A stretch of 64,000 bases of DNA from Limnohabitans sp. Rim47 (GCF_001517545.1 NZ_FBYA01000001.1:988744-1052743); one strand, 5' to 3'. Positions 25,581 through 34,189 are shown, counted from the stretch's first letter. Notes: a model not told the origin generated them from the letters alone. Program-made: numbers and translations.

Positions 25581-26503
25581 GTTCAAACCACATCGGCCGC
25601 ATCACGCTGCCCAACGGGCGCAGCCTGAGCCGCATGGCCTATGGCGTGTGGCGCCTGTCCGAGGCTGCCGATCACTCGGTCAACGCCAACCTGGCACGCA
25701 TTGACGCCTGCCTGGCCCAAGGCATCACCACCTTCGACCACGCCGACATCTACGGCGATTACAGCTGCGAAGAACTGTTCGGGCAGGCCATCAAGGCGCG
25801 CCCTGGTCTGAAAGACCAGATCGAGATCGTCACCAAAACCGACATCATGTTGATGTCCGGCAAATGGCCAGACACCCGTGTCAAACACTACGACACCAGC
25901 CCTGCACATGTCAGGGCCAGCGTCGACCGTTCCTTGGCACGCATAGGCGTGGACGTGATCGACCTGCTGCTGATCCACCGCCCAGACCCGCTGATGGATG
26001 CACAAGCCTTGGGCGAATGCCTTGATGGCCTGATCGACAGCGGCAAGCTGCGCGGTGTGGGCGTGTCCAACTTCATGCCCTTTGATGTAGACCTGTTGCA
26101 GTCACGCATGAAGCACAAGCTGCAAACCAACCAGCTCGAGTTGAGTTTGCTCAACACCGCACCCTTCATCAACGGCCAGCTGGCACACGCTCAACAGCAC
26201 TGCATGCCCGTGATGGCCTGGTCGCCGCTGGGGGGCGGACGCCTGCACGCGCAAGCACACACATCGGGTACCGCAGCAGCCCGACTCGCGCCCAAGCTGG
26301 CCGCTTTGGCCCAAGCCTCGGGCACCGACACCACGGCGGTGGCCATGGCCTGGCTCATGCACCACCCTGTGCAAGTGTTGCCCGTGATGGGTTCCAACCA
26401 GCTGGAACGCATTGCCCAGTTTGCCAACGCAGAGCGTGTGCCCATGGACCGCCAGACCTGGTACGAACTGTACGAGCTCGCCAACGGCCACGAAGTGCCT
26501 TAA
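25577..26503 (+). CDS. Aldo/keto reductase (YdhF/SmoB-like)
   Basis: A 308-residue AKR with the catalytic tetrad D54, Y59, K87 and H134 (FDHADIYG, IVTKTD, LLIHRPDP). The C-terminal MAWSPLGGG and MGSNQLERI blocks fit the NAD(P)H-binding end of the barrel. I chose the ATG at 25577 (ATGA overlap with the monooxygenase); the frame is open further upstream but only inside the preceding gene. In the sulfo-SMO pathway an AKR reduces the 6-oxo-glucose released by sulfoquinovose monooxygenase to glucose, and this gene holds the equivalent place. An unrelated aldehyde reduction remains possible. Confidence 0.88.
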   Translation: MSSNHIGRITLPNGRSLSRMAYGVWRLSEAADHSVNANLARIDACLAQGITTFDHADIYGDYSCEELFGQAIKARPGLKDQIEIVTKTDIMLMSGKWPDTRVKHYDTSPAHVRASVDRSLARIGVDVIDLLLIHRPDPLMDAQALGECLDGLIDSGKLRGVGVSNFMPFDVDLLQSRMKHKLQTNQLELSLLNTAPFINGQLAHAQQHCMPVMAWSPLGGGRLHAQAHTSGTAAARLAPKLAALAQASGTDTTAVAMAWLMHHPVQVLPVMGSNQLERIAQFANAERVPMDRQTWYELYELANGHEVP

Positions 26504-26514
26504 AGAAAGCCCCC

Positions 26515-27048
26515 ATGCGCCATATGCACGACGAGTTGTCCACGCTGCCTGCTCCGGTCATCTCTCAAGATCCTGCCGAATACCGCAAAGCCCTGTCTTG
26601 TTTTGCCACCGGCGTCACGGTGGTCACCGCGCACTGGCAAGGCTTGGATTGGGGCATGACCTGCAACTCCTTTGCGTCGGTCTCTCTCGAACCCCGACTG
26701 GTCTTGTGGAGCATTCGCAAAGCGGCTAGCAGCCTGGAGGCGTTCACGCAATCGGGGGGCTTCACCGTCAGCGTGTTGTCCAACCAGCAAGAGGCCATCG
26801 CACGACAGTTCGCTTCGGGCGACATGGCTTCGCGTTTTAGCGGCGTGCAGCTGCAGCGGCAAGTCAGCCAACGGCAACGCCTGACCGACGCCATGGCCTG
26901 GTTCGACTGCCAGTTACACCAGCTGGTGGATGCTGGCGACCACCACATTGTGATCGGGCAGGTCCAAGAATTTGGCTGGCACGAAGACGCCCAAGCTCTG
27001 GGCTTTTGCCGCAGCCGCTTTGGTCGTTTCGAGGCACTGTCCGCATGA
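26515..27048 (+). CDS. Flavin reductase family protein (NAD(P)H:FMN reductase)
   Basis: A 177-residue flavin reductase-like split-barrel protein. The family pattern is YRKALSCFATGVTVVTA, MTCNSFASVSLEPRLVLWS and a C-terminal HHIVIGQVQEF. It would supply FMNH2 to the monooxygenase two genes upstream; LLM sulfonate monooxygenases are two-component systems that need such a partner. The ATG at 26515 has only a weak purine tract (AAAGAAAG) upstream; a second ATG at 26524 is possible. The TGA overlaps the exporter start by 4 bp. Confidence 0.88.
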   Translation: MRHMHDELSTLPAPVISQDPAEYRKALSCFATGVTVVTAHWQGLDWGMTCNSFASVSLEPRLVLWSIRKAASSLEAFTQSGGFTVSVLSNQQEAIARQFASGDMASRFSGVQLQRQVSQRQRLTDAMAWFDCQLHQLVDAGDHHIVIGQVQEFGWHEDAQALGFCRSRFGRFEALSA

Positions 27049-27824
27049 TGCCTTTGTGGCTGATTTTCTTGCTGGTAGGGGCTGCAGGCGGGTTTACAGC
27101 AGGACTTTTTGGTGTCGGCGGTGGCTTGGTGATCGTGCCCACGCTCTACTTTTTGTGGCGCGGTGACCCGGTTCTTGGCCCCGAGGTCATGCACTTCGCG
27201 GTGGCCACATCATTGGCTTGCATCGTCATCACGTCGGTCACCAGTTCCTGGACGCACTGGCGTGCTCGCCGTCTGCAGTTTGATCGCCTGTACTGGCTGG
27301 CAGGATCGGTCAGCTTGGGCTCGGTTTCGGCGGTGATGCTGGCCAACTGGGTGCCGACCCAATGGCTCAAATTGGGTTTTGGCTTGTTTGCTTTGAGCAC
27401 CTGCATCACCTTGCTGGGCAAAAAAGCCCAGCAAGCCAGTCAAGCTGCCCCAGCGCGCAACGAACTCTTAGGCGCCGGCACCTTCATTGGCCACGTCTCC
27501 ACGTTGCTGGGCGTCAGCGGTGGCGCGATGACCGTGCCCTACCTGGTGCTGCGCGGGGTAGACATGCGACAGGCCGTCGTTGTGAGCTCGGCCATTGCAA
27601 TCCCCATTTCACTCATCGGCGCCGTCGGTTTGGCCATCACCGGCCCACAAACAGCCCAAACTTGGGGTTATGTGCACCTGCCCGCGTTCGCGGGCATCAG
27701 CGCAGTCAGCATGCTGTTCGCCAACTGGGGCGCACGCCTGTCACAGCGCATGGACAAACGCAAACTGCAACTGGCGTTTGCCGGTTTTCTGGCCTTGGTA
27801 GCGGCGCATATGCTGGGCTTTTGA
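27045..27824 (+). CDS. TauE/SafE family membrane protein, putative sulfite exporter
   Basis: A 259-residue protein with about eight membrane segments in two repeated halves. Both halves show the family glycine motif (GGFTAGLFGVGGGLVIVPTL near the start, GHVSTLLGVSGGAMTVPYLVL in the middle). TauE/SafE proteins export sulfite or sulfoacetate or move other sulfur anions. As the last gene of a predicted desulfonation operon, sulfite export is the natural role. The ATG at 27045 overlaps the flavin reductase stop; a second ATG directly follows. It converges on ygiQ with a 14-bp gap that shows no terminator. Confidence 0.85.
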   Translation: MMPLWLIFLLVGAAGGFTAGLFGVGGGLVIVPTLYFLWRGDPVLGPEVMHFAVATSLACIVITSVTSSWTHWRARRLQFDRLYWLAGSVSLGSVSAVMLANWVPTQWLKLGFGLFALSTCITLLGKKAQQASQAAPARNELLGAGTFIGHVSTLLGVSGGAMTVPYLVLRGVDMRQAVVVSSAIAIPISLIGAVGLAITGPQTAQTWGYVHLPAFAGISAVSMLFANWGARLSQRMDKRKLQLAFAGFLALVAAHMLGF

Positions 27825-27838
27825 ATCGCCTCGCTGCA

Positions 27839-30256
27839 TCAGCCTTTTTTACGCGGCGGCAGCCCCGTGTGCTGCGTGAGCAACTGGCCTTTTTGAGGTT
27901 GGCCCATGCGCTTGGGGGATGTTGACAAAGAAACCGACGACTTGGCACCCGCCCCCGTGCTGTTTTTGCGCCGGGCGCTTTGATAGCCCTCTTCGGCCAG
28001 CGGCTGCCAGTTCGGGATCAGGTGGTGTTTGCCGTTGCCGATCAGGTCTGAGCGGCCCATGGCTTTGAGGGCTTCGCGCAGCAGGGGCCAGTTGTTGGCG
28101 TCGTGGTAGCGCAAAAAGGCTTTGTGCAGGCGGCGGCGCTTGTCGCCTTTGACCACGTCGACTTTTTCGCTGTCGCGGGTGATTTTGCGCAGCGGGTTGC
28201 GGGTGGAGTGGTACATGGCCGTGGCCGTGGCCATGGGGCTGGGGTAGAAGGTTTGCACCTGGTCGGCCCGAAAACCGTTCTTTTTGAGCCACACGGCGAG
28301 GTTCATCATGTCTTCGTCGCTGGTGCCGGGGTGGGCGGCGATGAAGTACGGAATGAGGAACTGTTTTTTACCCGCCTCTTCGCTGTACTTGTCAAACATC
28401 GACTTGAAGCGGTCGTAGGTGCCGATGCCCGGCTTCATCATCTTGGACAGCGGGCCGCCCTCGGTGTGTTCGGGCGCGATCTTGAGGTAGCCGCCCACAT
28501 GGTGTTGCACCAGCTCTTTGACGTATTCGGGCGACTGCACGGCCAGGTCATAACGCAGGCCAGAGCCGATCAGGATTTTCTTGATGCCCTTGAGGGTGCG
28601 TGCCCGGCGGTACATATTGATCAGCGGGCCGTGGTCGGTGGTCAGGTTTTGGCAAATGCCAGGGTAGACGCAACTGGGTTTGCGGCAGGCCGATTCGATC
28701 TCGGGGCTCTTGCAGCCCAAGCGGTACATATTGGCCGTGGGGCCACCCAGGTCGGAGATGACGCCCGTAAAGCCTTTGACTTTGTCGCGGATGTCTTCGA
28801 CCTCGCGGATGATGGATTCTTCGGAGCGGCTTTGGATGATGCGGCCTTCGTGCTCGGTGATCGAGCAAAAGGTGCAGCCGCCAAAGCAGCCGCGCATGAT
28901 GTTCACGGAAAAGCGGATCATCTCCCAAGCGGGAATTTTTGTGGCGTGGTCGTGGCTGCCGTTGTCGTCGGCATAGCTCGGGTGCGGGCTGCGGGCATAG
29001 GGCAGGTCGAACACATGGTCCATCTCGGCCGTGGTCAGCGGGATGGGCGGTGGCGTGATCCACACGTCGCGCGCGGTGGTGCCCTCCCCGTGCGCTTGCA
29101 CCAGGCAGCGGGCGTTGCCGGGGTTGGTTTCGAGGTGCAGCACGCGGTTGGCGTGGGCATAGAGCACGGCATCTTGCTTGACTTGCTCGTAGCTGGGCAG
29201 CCGAATCACGCTTTTGTCACGGGGCGGCACTTTGTGGGTGCCCTTGCCACGAAGACCGGATGCCAGTGCCGGGTTGGGCACAAAGTTGAGCGGCTGAATG
29301 ATGGGTTGGATGATGGGCTGGTTGGCAGCTTGCACGGTGCGGGCTTGGGCCACAGCGGCAGACAAATTGGCCTCGACGTTTTGTGCGTTGTGGGCATCGG
29401 CCACATCCTTGGCTTCTTCCTCACGGGCACAAGTCGCGCCCTGCTCTCGCGCTTGGTCCGAGATCATCAGGTAGGGGTTGATGTGCGCCTCGACGTGTCC
29501 GGGCATGTCCACGCTGGTGGAGTCGATCTCGAACCAGCCCAAGGCCGATTCGTCACCTTGGCGGCGCACAAAGGCGGTGCCGCGCACATCGGTGATTTGC
29601 TGCACCGGCTCACGGGCGGCCAGGCGGTGTGCGATCTCGACAATCGCCCGCTCGGCGTTGCCGTAAAGCAGCAAGTCGCATTTGCTGTCCACCACCACCG
29701 AGCGGCGAACTTTGTCGGACCAATAGTCGTAATGCGCGATGCGGCGCAGGCTGCCCTCAATACCGCCGAGCACGATGGGCGTGTCCGGGAAGGCCTCACG
29801 GCAGCGCTGGCTGTAAACGATGGCCGCGCGATCGGGCCGCTTGCCGCCCACGTCGCCGGGGGTGTAAGCGTCGTCGCTGCGAATTTTGCGGTCCGCTGTG
29901 TAGCGGTTGATCATGGAATCCATGTTGCCGCTGGTCACGCCCCAAAACAGATTGGGTTTGCCCAGCGCCTTAAATGCTTCGGCGCTGGTCCAGTCGGGCT
30001 GCGCGATGATTCCAACCCGAAAGCCCTGGTTTTCCAACATGCGGCCAATCACGGCCATGCCAAAGCTGGGGTGGTCCACATAGGCATCACCCGTGACCAG
30101 CACGATGTCGCAACTGTCCCAGCCCAGTTGGGTCATTTCGGCCCGACTCATCGGCAAAAACGGGGCTGTGCCAAAGCGCTGCGCCCAGTACTTGCGGTAA
30201 CTGGTCAGCGGCTTGGCGTCGCGCGGGAAAAAAGAGACGTCGGTGAAGGCGTTCAT
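27839..30256 (-). CDS. ygiQ: YgiQ family radical SAM protein
   Basis: An 805-residue radical SAM protein of the YgiQ family, whose reaction is unknown. The N-terminal region is MNAFTDVSFFPRDAKPLTSY with LVTGDAYVDHPSFG, a B12-binding-like fold of the family. The [4Fe-4S] motif CxxxCxxC (CFGGCTFC) lies near residues 455-462, followed by ITEHEGRIIQSRS. The C-terminal part contains the DUF3362-type end. I chose the ATG at 30256, the usual family start; the frame runs open to 30349, but that stretch overlaps the divergent yigZ gene. Confidence 0.93.
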   Translation of the reverse strand: MNAFTDVSFFPRDAKPLTSYRKYWAQRFGTAPFLPMSRAEMTQLGWDSCDIVLVTGDAYVDHPSFGMAVIGRMLENQGFRVGIIAQPDWTSAEAFKALGKPNLFWGVTSGNMDSMINRYTADRKIRSDDAYTPGDVGGKRPDRAAIVYSQRCREAFPDTPIVLGGIEGSLRRIAHYDYWSDKVRRSVVVDSKCDLLLYGNAERAIVEIAHRLAAREPVQQITDVRGTAFVRRQGDESALGWFEIDSTSVDMPGHVEAHINPYLMISDQAREQGATCAREEEAKDVADAHNAQNVEANLSAAVAQARTVQAANQPIIQPIIQPLNFVPNPALASGLRGKGTHKVPPRDKSVIRLPSYEQVKQDAVLYAHANRVLHLETNPGNARCLVQAHGEGTTARDVWITPPPIPLTTAEMDHVFDLPYARSPHPSYADDNGSHDHATKIPAWEMIRFSVNIMRGCFGGCTFCSITEHEGRIIQSRSEESIIREVEDIRDKVKGFTGVISDLGGPTANMYRLGCKSPEIESACRKPSCVYPGICQNLTTDHGPLINMYRRARTLKGIKKILIGSGLRYDLAVQSPEYVKELVQHHVGGYLKIAPEHTEGGPLSKMMKPGIGTYDRFKSMFDKYSEEAGKKQFLIPYFIAAHPGTSDEDMMNLAVWLKKNGFRADQVQTFYPSPMATATAMYHSTRNPLRKITRDSEKVDVVKGDKRRRLHKAFLRYHDANNWPLLREALKAMGRSDLIGNGKHHLIPNWQPLAEEGYQSARRKNSTGAGAKSSVSLSTSPKRMGQPQKGQLLTQHTGLPPRKKG

Positions 30257-30347
30257 GGGCTCAATATCGGGATAACCCGCTAGTGTAGGCGGTTGGGGGT
30301 GGGCTTGAGAAACCAGCGGGTATTCAATGCAACGGGACAGGATGAGC

Positions 30348-31010
30348 ATGCCAGCGCACTATTTTTCCGATTCAGCCACTGGCCAACAGCGCTTGCCGGA
30401 CAATGGACCTATGCCGTTTTCCATCGCCGCGCCCGTCCACCACGAACTGCTCATTAAAAAGAGCCGTTTCATCGCCAGCATCGAGCCCGTTGCAGGGCGC
30501 GAAGAGGCGCAGGCTCGGGTGGCCCAGCTCAAAGCCGAACACCCTGACGCGGCCCATGTTTGCTGGGCCTTGCTGGCGGGCGGTCAGTCGGCGGCCAACG
30601 ACGATGGCGAGCCCGGTGGCACGGCAGGGCGCCCCATGCTGGAAGTGCTGAGGCACCAGGAGCTGGAAGGTGTCATGGCCTCGGTGGTGCGCTACTTTGG
30701 CGGCGTCAAACTGGGTGCAGGAGGCTTGGTGCGGGCCTACACCGATGCCGTGGCTCAAGCGCTGCTGACCGCAGAAAAAATCCCGCTGATCAAGCAGACA
30801 CAGCTGGCCTGCAGCGTGCCCTATGCACTCGAAGGTCTGGTGCGCCGAGAGGTCGATCTGGCCAAAGCCCAGTTGCAGGAGGTCAAGCACGGCAGCGTGG
30901 TGAGCTTGCACTTTGTCCTGCCAGAAACCCAAGCCGCCGCTTTGACGGAGCGACTGAGTGAAAGCGGACGCGGCCAATTGGTTTGGCTGGACACTGCGTT
31001 GATTGAATGA
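30348..31010 (+). CDS. yigZ: YigZ/IMPACT family protein
   Basis: A 220-residue member of the YigZ/IMPACT family. The N-terminal UPF0029 domain shows LLIKKSRFIASIEPV, DGEPGGTAGRPMLEVL and VVRYFGGVKLGAGGLVRAY, all diagnostic. A C-terminal ferredoxin-like domain follows (about 150-220). Eukaryotic IMPACT regulates GCN2; the bacterial role is not settled. The ATG at 30348 has AGGA 5 nt upstream. ATGs at 30327 and 30342 are alternatives, and the conserved part begins nearer MPFSIAAPVHHELL (30411). It just precedes the split chromate transporter. Confidence 0.9.
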   Translation: MPAHYFSDSATGQQRLPDNGPMPFSIAAPVHHELLIKKSRFIASIEPVAGREEAQARVAQLKAEHPDAAHVCWALLAGGQSAANDDGEPGGTAGRPMLEVLRHQELEGVMASVVRYFGGVKLGAGGLVRAYTDAVAQALLTAEKIPLIKQTQLACSVPYALEGLVRREVDLAKAQLQEVKHGSVVSLHFVLPETQAAALTERLSESGRGQLVWLDTALIE

Positions 31011-31023
31011 AAGCACAAGGATA

Positions 31024-31629
31024 ATGCCGGCCATGCCCGAAATCGCCCCTCTGAACAAACCCAGCTCCAAAACCGAGCTTTTTGTGTCGTTCACCCTGCT
31101 GGCCCTGCAGGGCTTTGGCGGTGTTCTGGCCGTCGTGCAGCGCGAGCTGGTCGAGAAAAAGCACTGGATGACCCGAGAGCAATTTGTCGAAGACTGGGCC
31201 GTGGCCCAGATCATGCCGGGCCCCAATGTGGTCAATCTTTCGCTGATGATTGGGGGTCGTTATTTTGGTTTGCCCGGCGCTTTGGCCGGCGTGGCGGGCA
31301 TGTTGGCAGCACCGATGGTGGTGGTTTTGCTGCTGGCCGTGGCGTTTGGCGGCGTGTCTGACGAGGCTTGGGCGCAAGGGGCTTTGCGCGGCATGGGGGC
31401 GGTATCGGCCGGATTGATTGCAGCGGTTGGCCTCAAATTGATCAGCGCCCTGCGCGGCAACCCGATGGGCATGCCGGTGTGCATCGCACTGGCAGCGGCG
31501 AGTTTTGTCGGGGTGGGCCTGCTGCGCTGGCCTTTGGCTTATGTGTTGCTGGGCACGGGCCTGGTGGCCTGCGGCTGGGCTTACCTGCAACTGGCCAAAC
31601 AAGCCGCCCGCGCCGGAGAAGCGCCATGA
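31024..31629 (+). CDS. Chromate transporter CHR family, N-terminal-half subunit
   Basis: A 201-residue membrane protein equal to one half of ChrA. Family marks are LQGFGGVLAVVQRELVE, the QIMPGPNVVNLSLMIG motif (the CHR PGP signature) and several membrane segments. In this short-chain CHR type two genes each encode one half, and both are needed for chromate efflux. The start is uncertain among ATG 31024, ATG 31033 and TTG 31003; an AAGG lies 3 nt before the first. The stop overlaps the second half by ATGA. Confidence 0.85.
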   Translation: MPAMPEIAPLNKPSSKTELFVSFTLLALQGFGGVLAVVQRELVEKKHWMTREQFVEDWAVAQIMPGPNVVNLSLMIGGRYFGLPGALAGVAGMLAAPMVVVLLLAVAFGGVSDEAWAQGALRGMGAVSAGLIAAVGLKLISALRGNPMGMPVCIALAAASFVGVGLLRWPLAYVLLGTGLVACGWAYLQLAKQAARAGEAP

Positions 31630-32228
31630 ACCCCGTGCTGCAATTGACGGCCCAGGATTGGCTGAGCCTGTTCAACCATTTTGCTTCGCTGTCGCTCTTG
31701 GCCGTGGGTGGCGCGATCACCACCGCACCTGACATGCACCGTTTTTTGGTGGACGAGTCGCAGTGGCTGAGCGACAGCCAGTTCACCTCGTCCATCGCAT
31801 TGGCCCAAGCCGCACCCGGCCCCAACATCTTGTTTGTGGCTTTGATGGGCTGGAACGTGGGGCTGAATGCCGGTGCAGGCTTAGGCGGTGGTTGGATCAG
31901 CGCAGGCCTGGCCAGCCTGGGTGTATTGGTCACCATGCTCGGGATGGTGTTGCCATCCTCGGTGCTGACCTACACGGCCACGCGCTGGGCGCACCAACAC
32001 CGCGAAAAACTCGGTATCAGGGCCTTCAAAGTGGGCATGGCCCCCATCGTGATCGCGTTGTTGCTGAGCACCGCTTGGCTTTTGACCATCAGCCACAAGC
32101 AGCCCGAACAAGACTGGCCGCTGTATTTGCTGACGGCGCTGACCACCCTGATGGTCTGGCGCACGCAAGTTCACATGCTTTGGCTGATTGGTTTGGGGGC
32201 TCTGCTGGGGGCGCTCGGCTGGGTTTGA
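31626..32228 (+). CDS. Chromate transporter CHR family, second subunit
   Basis: A 200-residue membrane protein, the partner half of the split CHR transporter. It shows LFNHFASLSLLAVGGAITTAPDMHRFLV and the conserved AQAAPGPNILFVALMGW motif, followed by hydrophobic segments. Start ATG at 31626 overlaps the stop of the first half by 4 bp, so the pair is translated in step and equal amounts are expected. Chromate is the substrate of characterised members; many environmental members are untested. The 3' end reads into a possible terminator. Confidence 0.85.
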   Translation: MNPVLQLTAQDWLSLFNHFASLSLLAVGGAITTAPDMHRFLVDESQWLSDSQFTSSIALAQAAPGPNILFVALMGWNVGLNAGAGLGGGWISAGLASLGVLVTMLGMVLPSSVLTYTATRWAHQHREKLGIRAFKVGMAPIVIALLLSTAWLLTISHKQPEQDWPLYLLTALTTLMVWRTQVHMLWLIGLGALLGALGWV

Positions 32229-32242
32229 AGCAGCGCTTTTTT
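32211..32242 (+). terminator. Possible terminator after the chromate transporter genes
   Basis: GCGCT (32211-32215) can pair with AGCGC (32232-32236), followed by six T residues (32237-32242). The stem is short, includes the stop codon region and competes with an inner GCTG/CAGC pairing, so this is weak. Confidence 0.35.
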
Positions 32243-32245
32243 GTC

Positions 32246-32596
32246 TCAGCGCGGGTTCTCGAAGAACACGGTATTTGAGTAATCGCTGATCTCGAAATAC
32301 ACCTTCTTCTCGGTGGGATCCGCAACCATGTTCAGGTTTTCATCGAGCACGCCGTAGCCGTAGCGGTAAGCACGGGGCTTGCCATCGTCAGTGCCCAGGG
32401 CGGTGCTGATCTTGTCCACCTTCAAAAAGCGACGAACCACTTTGTCCCCGGCATAGACTTCCAACACGCCATTGGTGCCGGTCCAGTTCTGGATGTCACG
32501 GCTGATCTTGTTTTGCTGCTCTTGGGTGCAAGCGGCGAGCAAAGTGGCGCTGAGGACCACCGCAGTCAGTGTGATCCGTTTTGTGTTGTTGTTCAT
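32246..32596 (-). CDS. Small lipoprotein of unknown function
   Basis: A 116-residue predicted lipoprotein. The signal sequence MNNNTKRITLTAVVLSATLLAAC ends in a clear lipobox LAAC with the lipidated Cys at residue 23. The rest is soluble and charged (SRDIQNWTGTNGVLEVYAGDK, VVRRFLKVDKISTALGTDD, KKVYFEISDYSNTVFFENPR), with no motif I recognise. GGGAG lies about 7 nt before ATG. It converges with the chromate transporter and is upstream-adjacent to nothing functionally obvious; rlmB is divergent in position but read in the same direction 109 bp upstream. Function unknown. Confidence 0.75.
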   Translation of the reverse strand: MNNNTKRITLTAVVLSATLLAACTQEQQNKISRDIQNWTGTNGVLEVYAGDKVVRRFLKVDKISTALGTDDGKPRAYRYGYGVLDENLNMVADPTEKKVYFEISDYSNTVFFENPR

Positions 32597-32704
32597 TGGA
32601 AACTCCCTTGTTGATGTGTTGCTGTGCGTATCGGGGCTGAAGCCACCGACCCACAAGATACGCTTATTTGCAGGCGGGATCTTCAGCGCCAACCAAGGTG
32701 CCAA

Positions 32705-33439
32705 TTAACTGCGCTGGCGCAGCGCCTCGTACAGGCACACACCGCTGGCCACCGAAACGTTCAGGCTTTCTACCGCGCCGCGCATTGGGATGCTCACCAG
32801 TTCATCGCAGTTTTTGCGGGTTAGCTGGCGCATGCCATCGCCCTCTGCGCCCAACACCAAGGCGGTGGGCACTTTCAGGTCGGCTTGGTAAATGCTGCGT
32901 GGCGCGTCGCCGCTGGTGCCGATCACCCAGATGCTGCGCTCTTTGAGTTCGCCCAAAGTGCGAGCCAGGTTGGTGACCATGAAATAAGGCACGGTTTCGG
33001 CCGCGCCGCTGGCCACTTTCGCGACGGTGGCGTTGATGCCTGCCGCGTGGTCTTTGGGGGCGATCACCGCGTGTGCGCCAGCTCCGTCGGCCACACGCAA
33101 GCAGGCGCCCAGGTTGTGCGGGTCGGTCACGCCGTCGAGCACCAAGAGCAAAGGCGGACCTTCGACGGTGTCGAGCAGATCGTCCAGCGAATGGTTTTGG
33201 GGAATGGGCGCGACCATGGCCACCACGCCCTGATGACCGTGGCCACCGGCCAACTTGGCCAGTCGCTCGCCATCGGACTCGATCATGCGCATGCCCGAAT
33301 CGCGGGCCTTGTCGATGAACTGCCGCATGCGGGCATCGCGGCGCGTCACCTCGTAATGGATTTCAACAATGGATTGGGGGGCGATCTTGAGGCGAACGCC
33401 CACGGCATGAAAGCCGAACAGCACTTTATGGGTAGACAT
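32705..33439 (-). CDS. rlmB: 23S rRNA (guanosine(2251)-2'-O)-methyltransferase RlmB
   Basis: A 244-residue SpoU (SPOUT/TrmH) methyltransferase. The N-terminal substrate-binding domain starts MSTHKVLFGFHAVGVRL, and the SAM knot shows LVLDGVTDPHNLGACLRVAD, GAEGDGMRQLTRKNCDELVSIPM and SLNVSVASGVCLYEAL. RlmB methylates G2251 in the ribosomal P-loop. The minus-strand sequence before ATG has no ribosome binding site but GATAAT 6 nt upstream (33451-33446). Confidence 0.95.
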   Translation of the reverse strand: MSTHKVLFGFHAVGVRLKIAPQSIVEIHYEVTRRDARMRQFIDKARDSGMRMIESDGERLAKLAGGHGHQGVVAMVAPIPQNHSLDDLLDTVEGPPLLLVLDGVTDPHNLGACLRVADGAGAHAVIAPKDHAAGINATVAKVASGAAETVPYFMVTNLARTLGELKERSIWVIGTSGDAPRSIYQADLKVPTALVLGAEGDGMRQLTRKNCDELVSIPMRGAVESLNVSVASGVCLYEALRQRS

Positions 33440-33445
33440 GCTTGG

Positions 33446-33451
33446 ATTATC
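33446..33451 (-). promoter_or_regulatory. GATAAT -10-like box 6 nt before rlmB start
   Basis: GATAAT on the minus strand ends 6 nt before the rlmB ATG, and no Shine-Dalgarno sequence lies between. This is the same layout as at rlhA and map. Transcription from it would start at the ATG. No convincing -35 box is seen. Confidence 0.4.
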
Positions 33452-33499
33452 GTTGCTCAGCCACGCGTCATGACCGCTTGCAGCAAACCGGCACGGGCT

Positions 33500-34189
33500 T
33501 TAAGCCTGAGAGGCCGTCGATTCAGACAAACGCCCGGCCTGGATCACCAGACTGCGTTCACAGCGTGCGGCCAATTGGCGGTCGTGCGTGACCAGGACCA
33601 AGGTGGTGCCTTGCTCGCGGTTGAGCGCGAACATCAAATCCATGATGGCCTCGCCCGTGGCGTGGTCCAGGCTGCCCGTGGGCTCGTCGGCCAGCAGCAG
33701 GTCGGGTTGCACCACAAAAGCGCGGGCCAAAGCCACGCGCTGCTGCTCGCCGCCGGACAGCACTTTGGGCAGGTGCTTGAGGCGCTCACCCAAACCCACG
33801 CGTTGCAGCATGGCCGTAGCGGTGTTGCGGGCATCGGGCCGGTCGGCCAGCTCCAGCGGCAACATGACGTTTTCCAGCGCCGTCAGATTGGGCATGAGTT
33901 GGAAGCTCTGAAAGACAAAACCCACATGCTGTGCGCGCACCGCCGCCCGTTCGTCCTCGGACAATTCAAACAGCGATTGACCTGCCAACACCACTTGCCC
34001 GGCGCTGGGCGTGTCCAGCCCCGCCAAAATGGCCAGCAAGGTGCTTTTGCCCGAACCAGAAGCACCGACAATAGAAGCTGTTTCGCCCGCGTTCAAAGAG
34101 AAATCGATATCGCGCAAAATAGCCAGCTGACCGCTGGCATCCTGCACACTTTTCGAGACGCCACGCACGGCAATGATGGATTCAGGCAT
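33500..34189 (-). CDS. ybbA: ABC transporter ATP-binding protein, YbbA/LolD-like
   Basis: A 229-residue stand-alone ABC ATPase of the MacB/LolD class. Walker A GASGSGKST is at 42-50, the Q-loop FVFQSFQLMP at 91-100, signature LSGGEQQRVALARA from 144 and Walker B LLLADEPTGSLD from 164. AAAGG lies about 7 nt before the ATG at 34189. In E. coli ybbA is divergent from tesA and followed by the permease ybbP; here tesA is divergent but no permease follows, so the partner must be elsewhere. Its ATG and the tesA ATG share the palindrome CATG. Confidence 0.88.
   Translation of the reverse strand: MPESIIAVRGVSKSVQDASGQLAILRDIDFSLNAGETASIVGASGSGKSTLLAILAGLDTPSAGQVVLAGQSLFELSEDERAAVRAQHVGFVFQSFQLMPNLTALENVMLPLELADRPDARNTATAMLQRVGLGERLKHLPKVLSGGEQQRVALARAFVVQPDLLLADEPTGSLDHATGEAIMDLMFALNREQGTTLVLVTHDRQLAARCERSLVIQAGRLSESTASQA

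Noticed and set aside
28103..30283. 726-codon open frame opposite ygiQ
   Set aside because: The composition is repetitive Gly/Val/His/Ala with no domain, and it mirrors the whole ygiQ gene; a coding shadow.
31024..32228. Split chromate transporter as a broken (frameshifted) gene
   Set aside because: Each half has its own conserved motif and start, and the ATGA overlap is normal for two-gene CHR systems, so it is not a frameshift.
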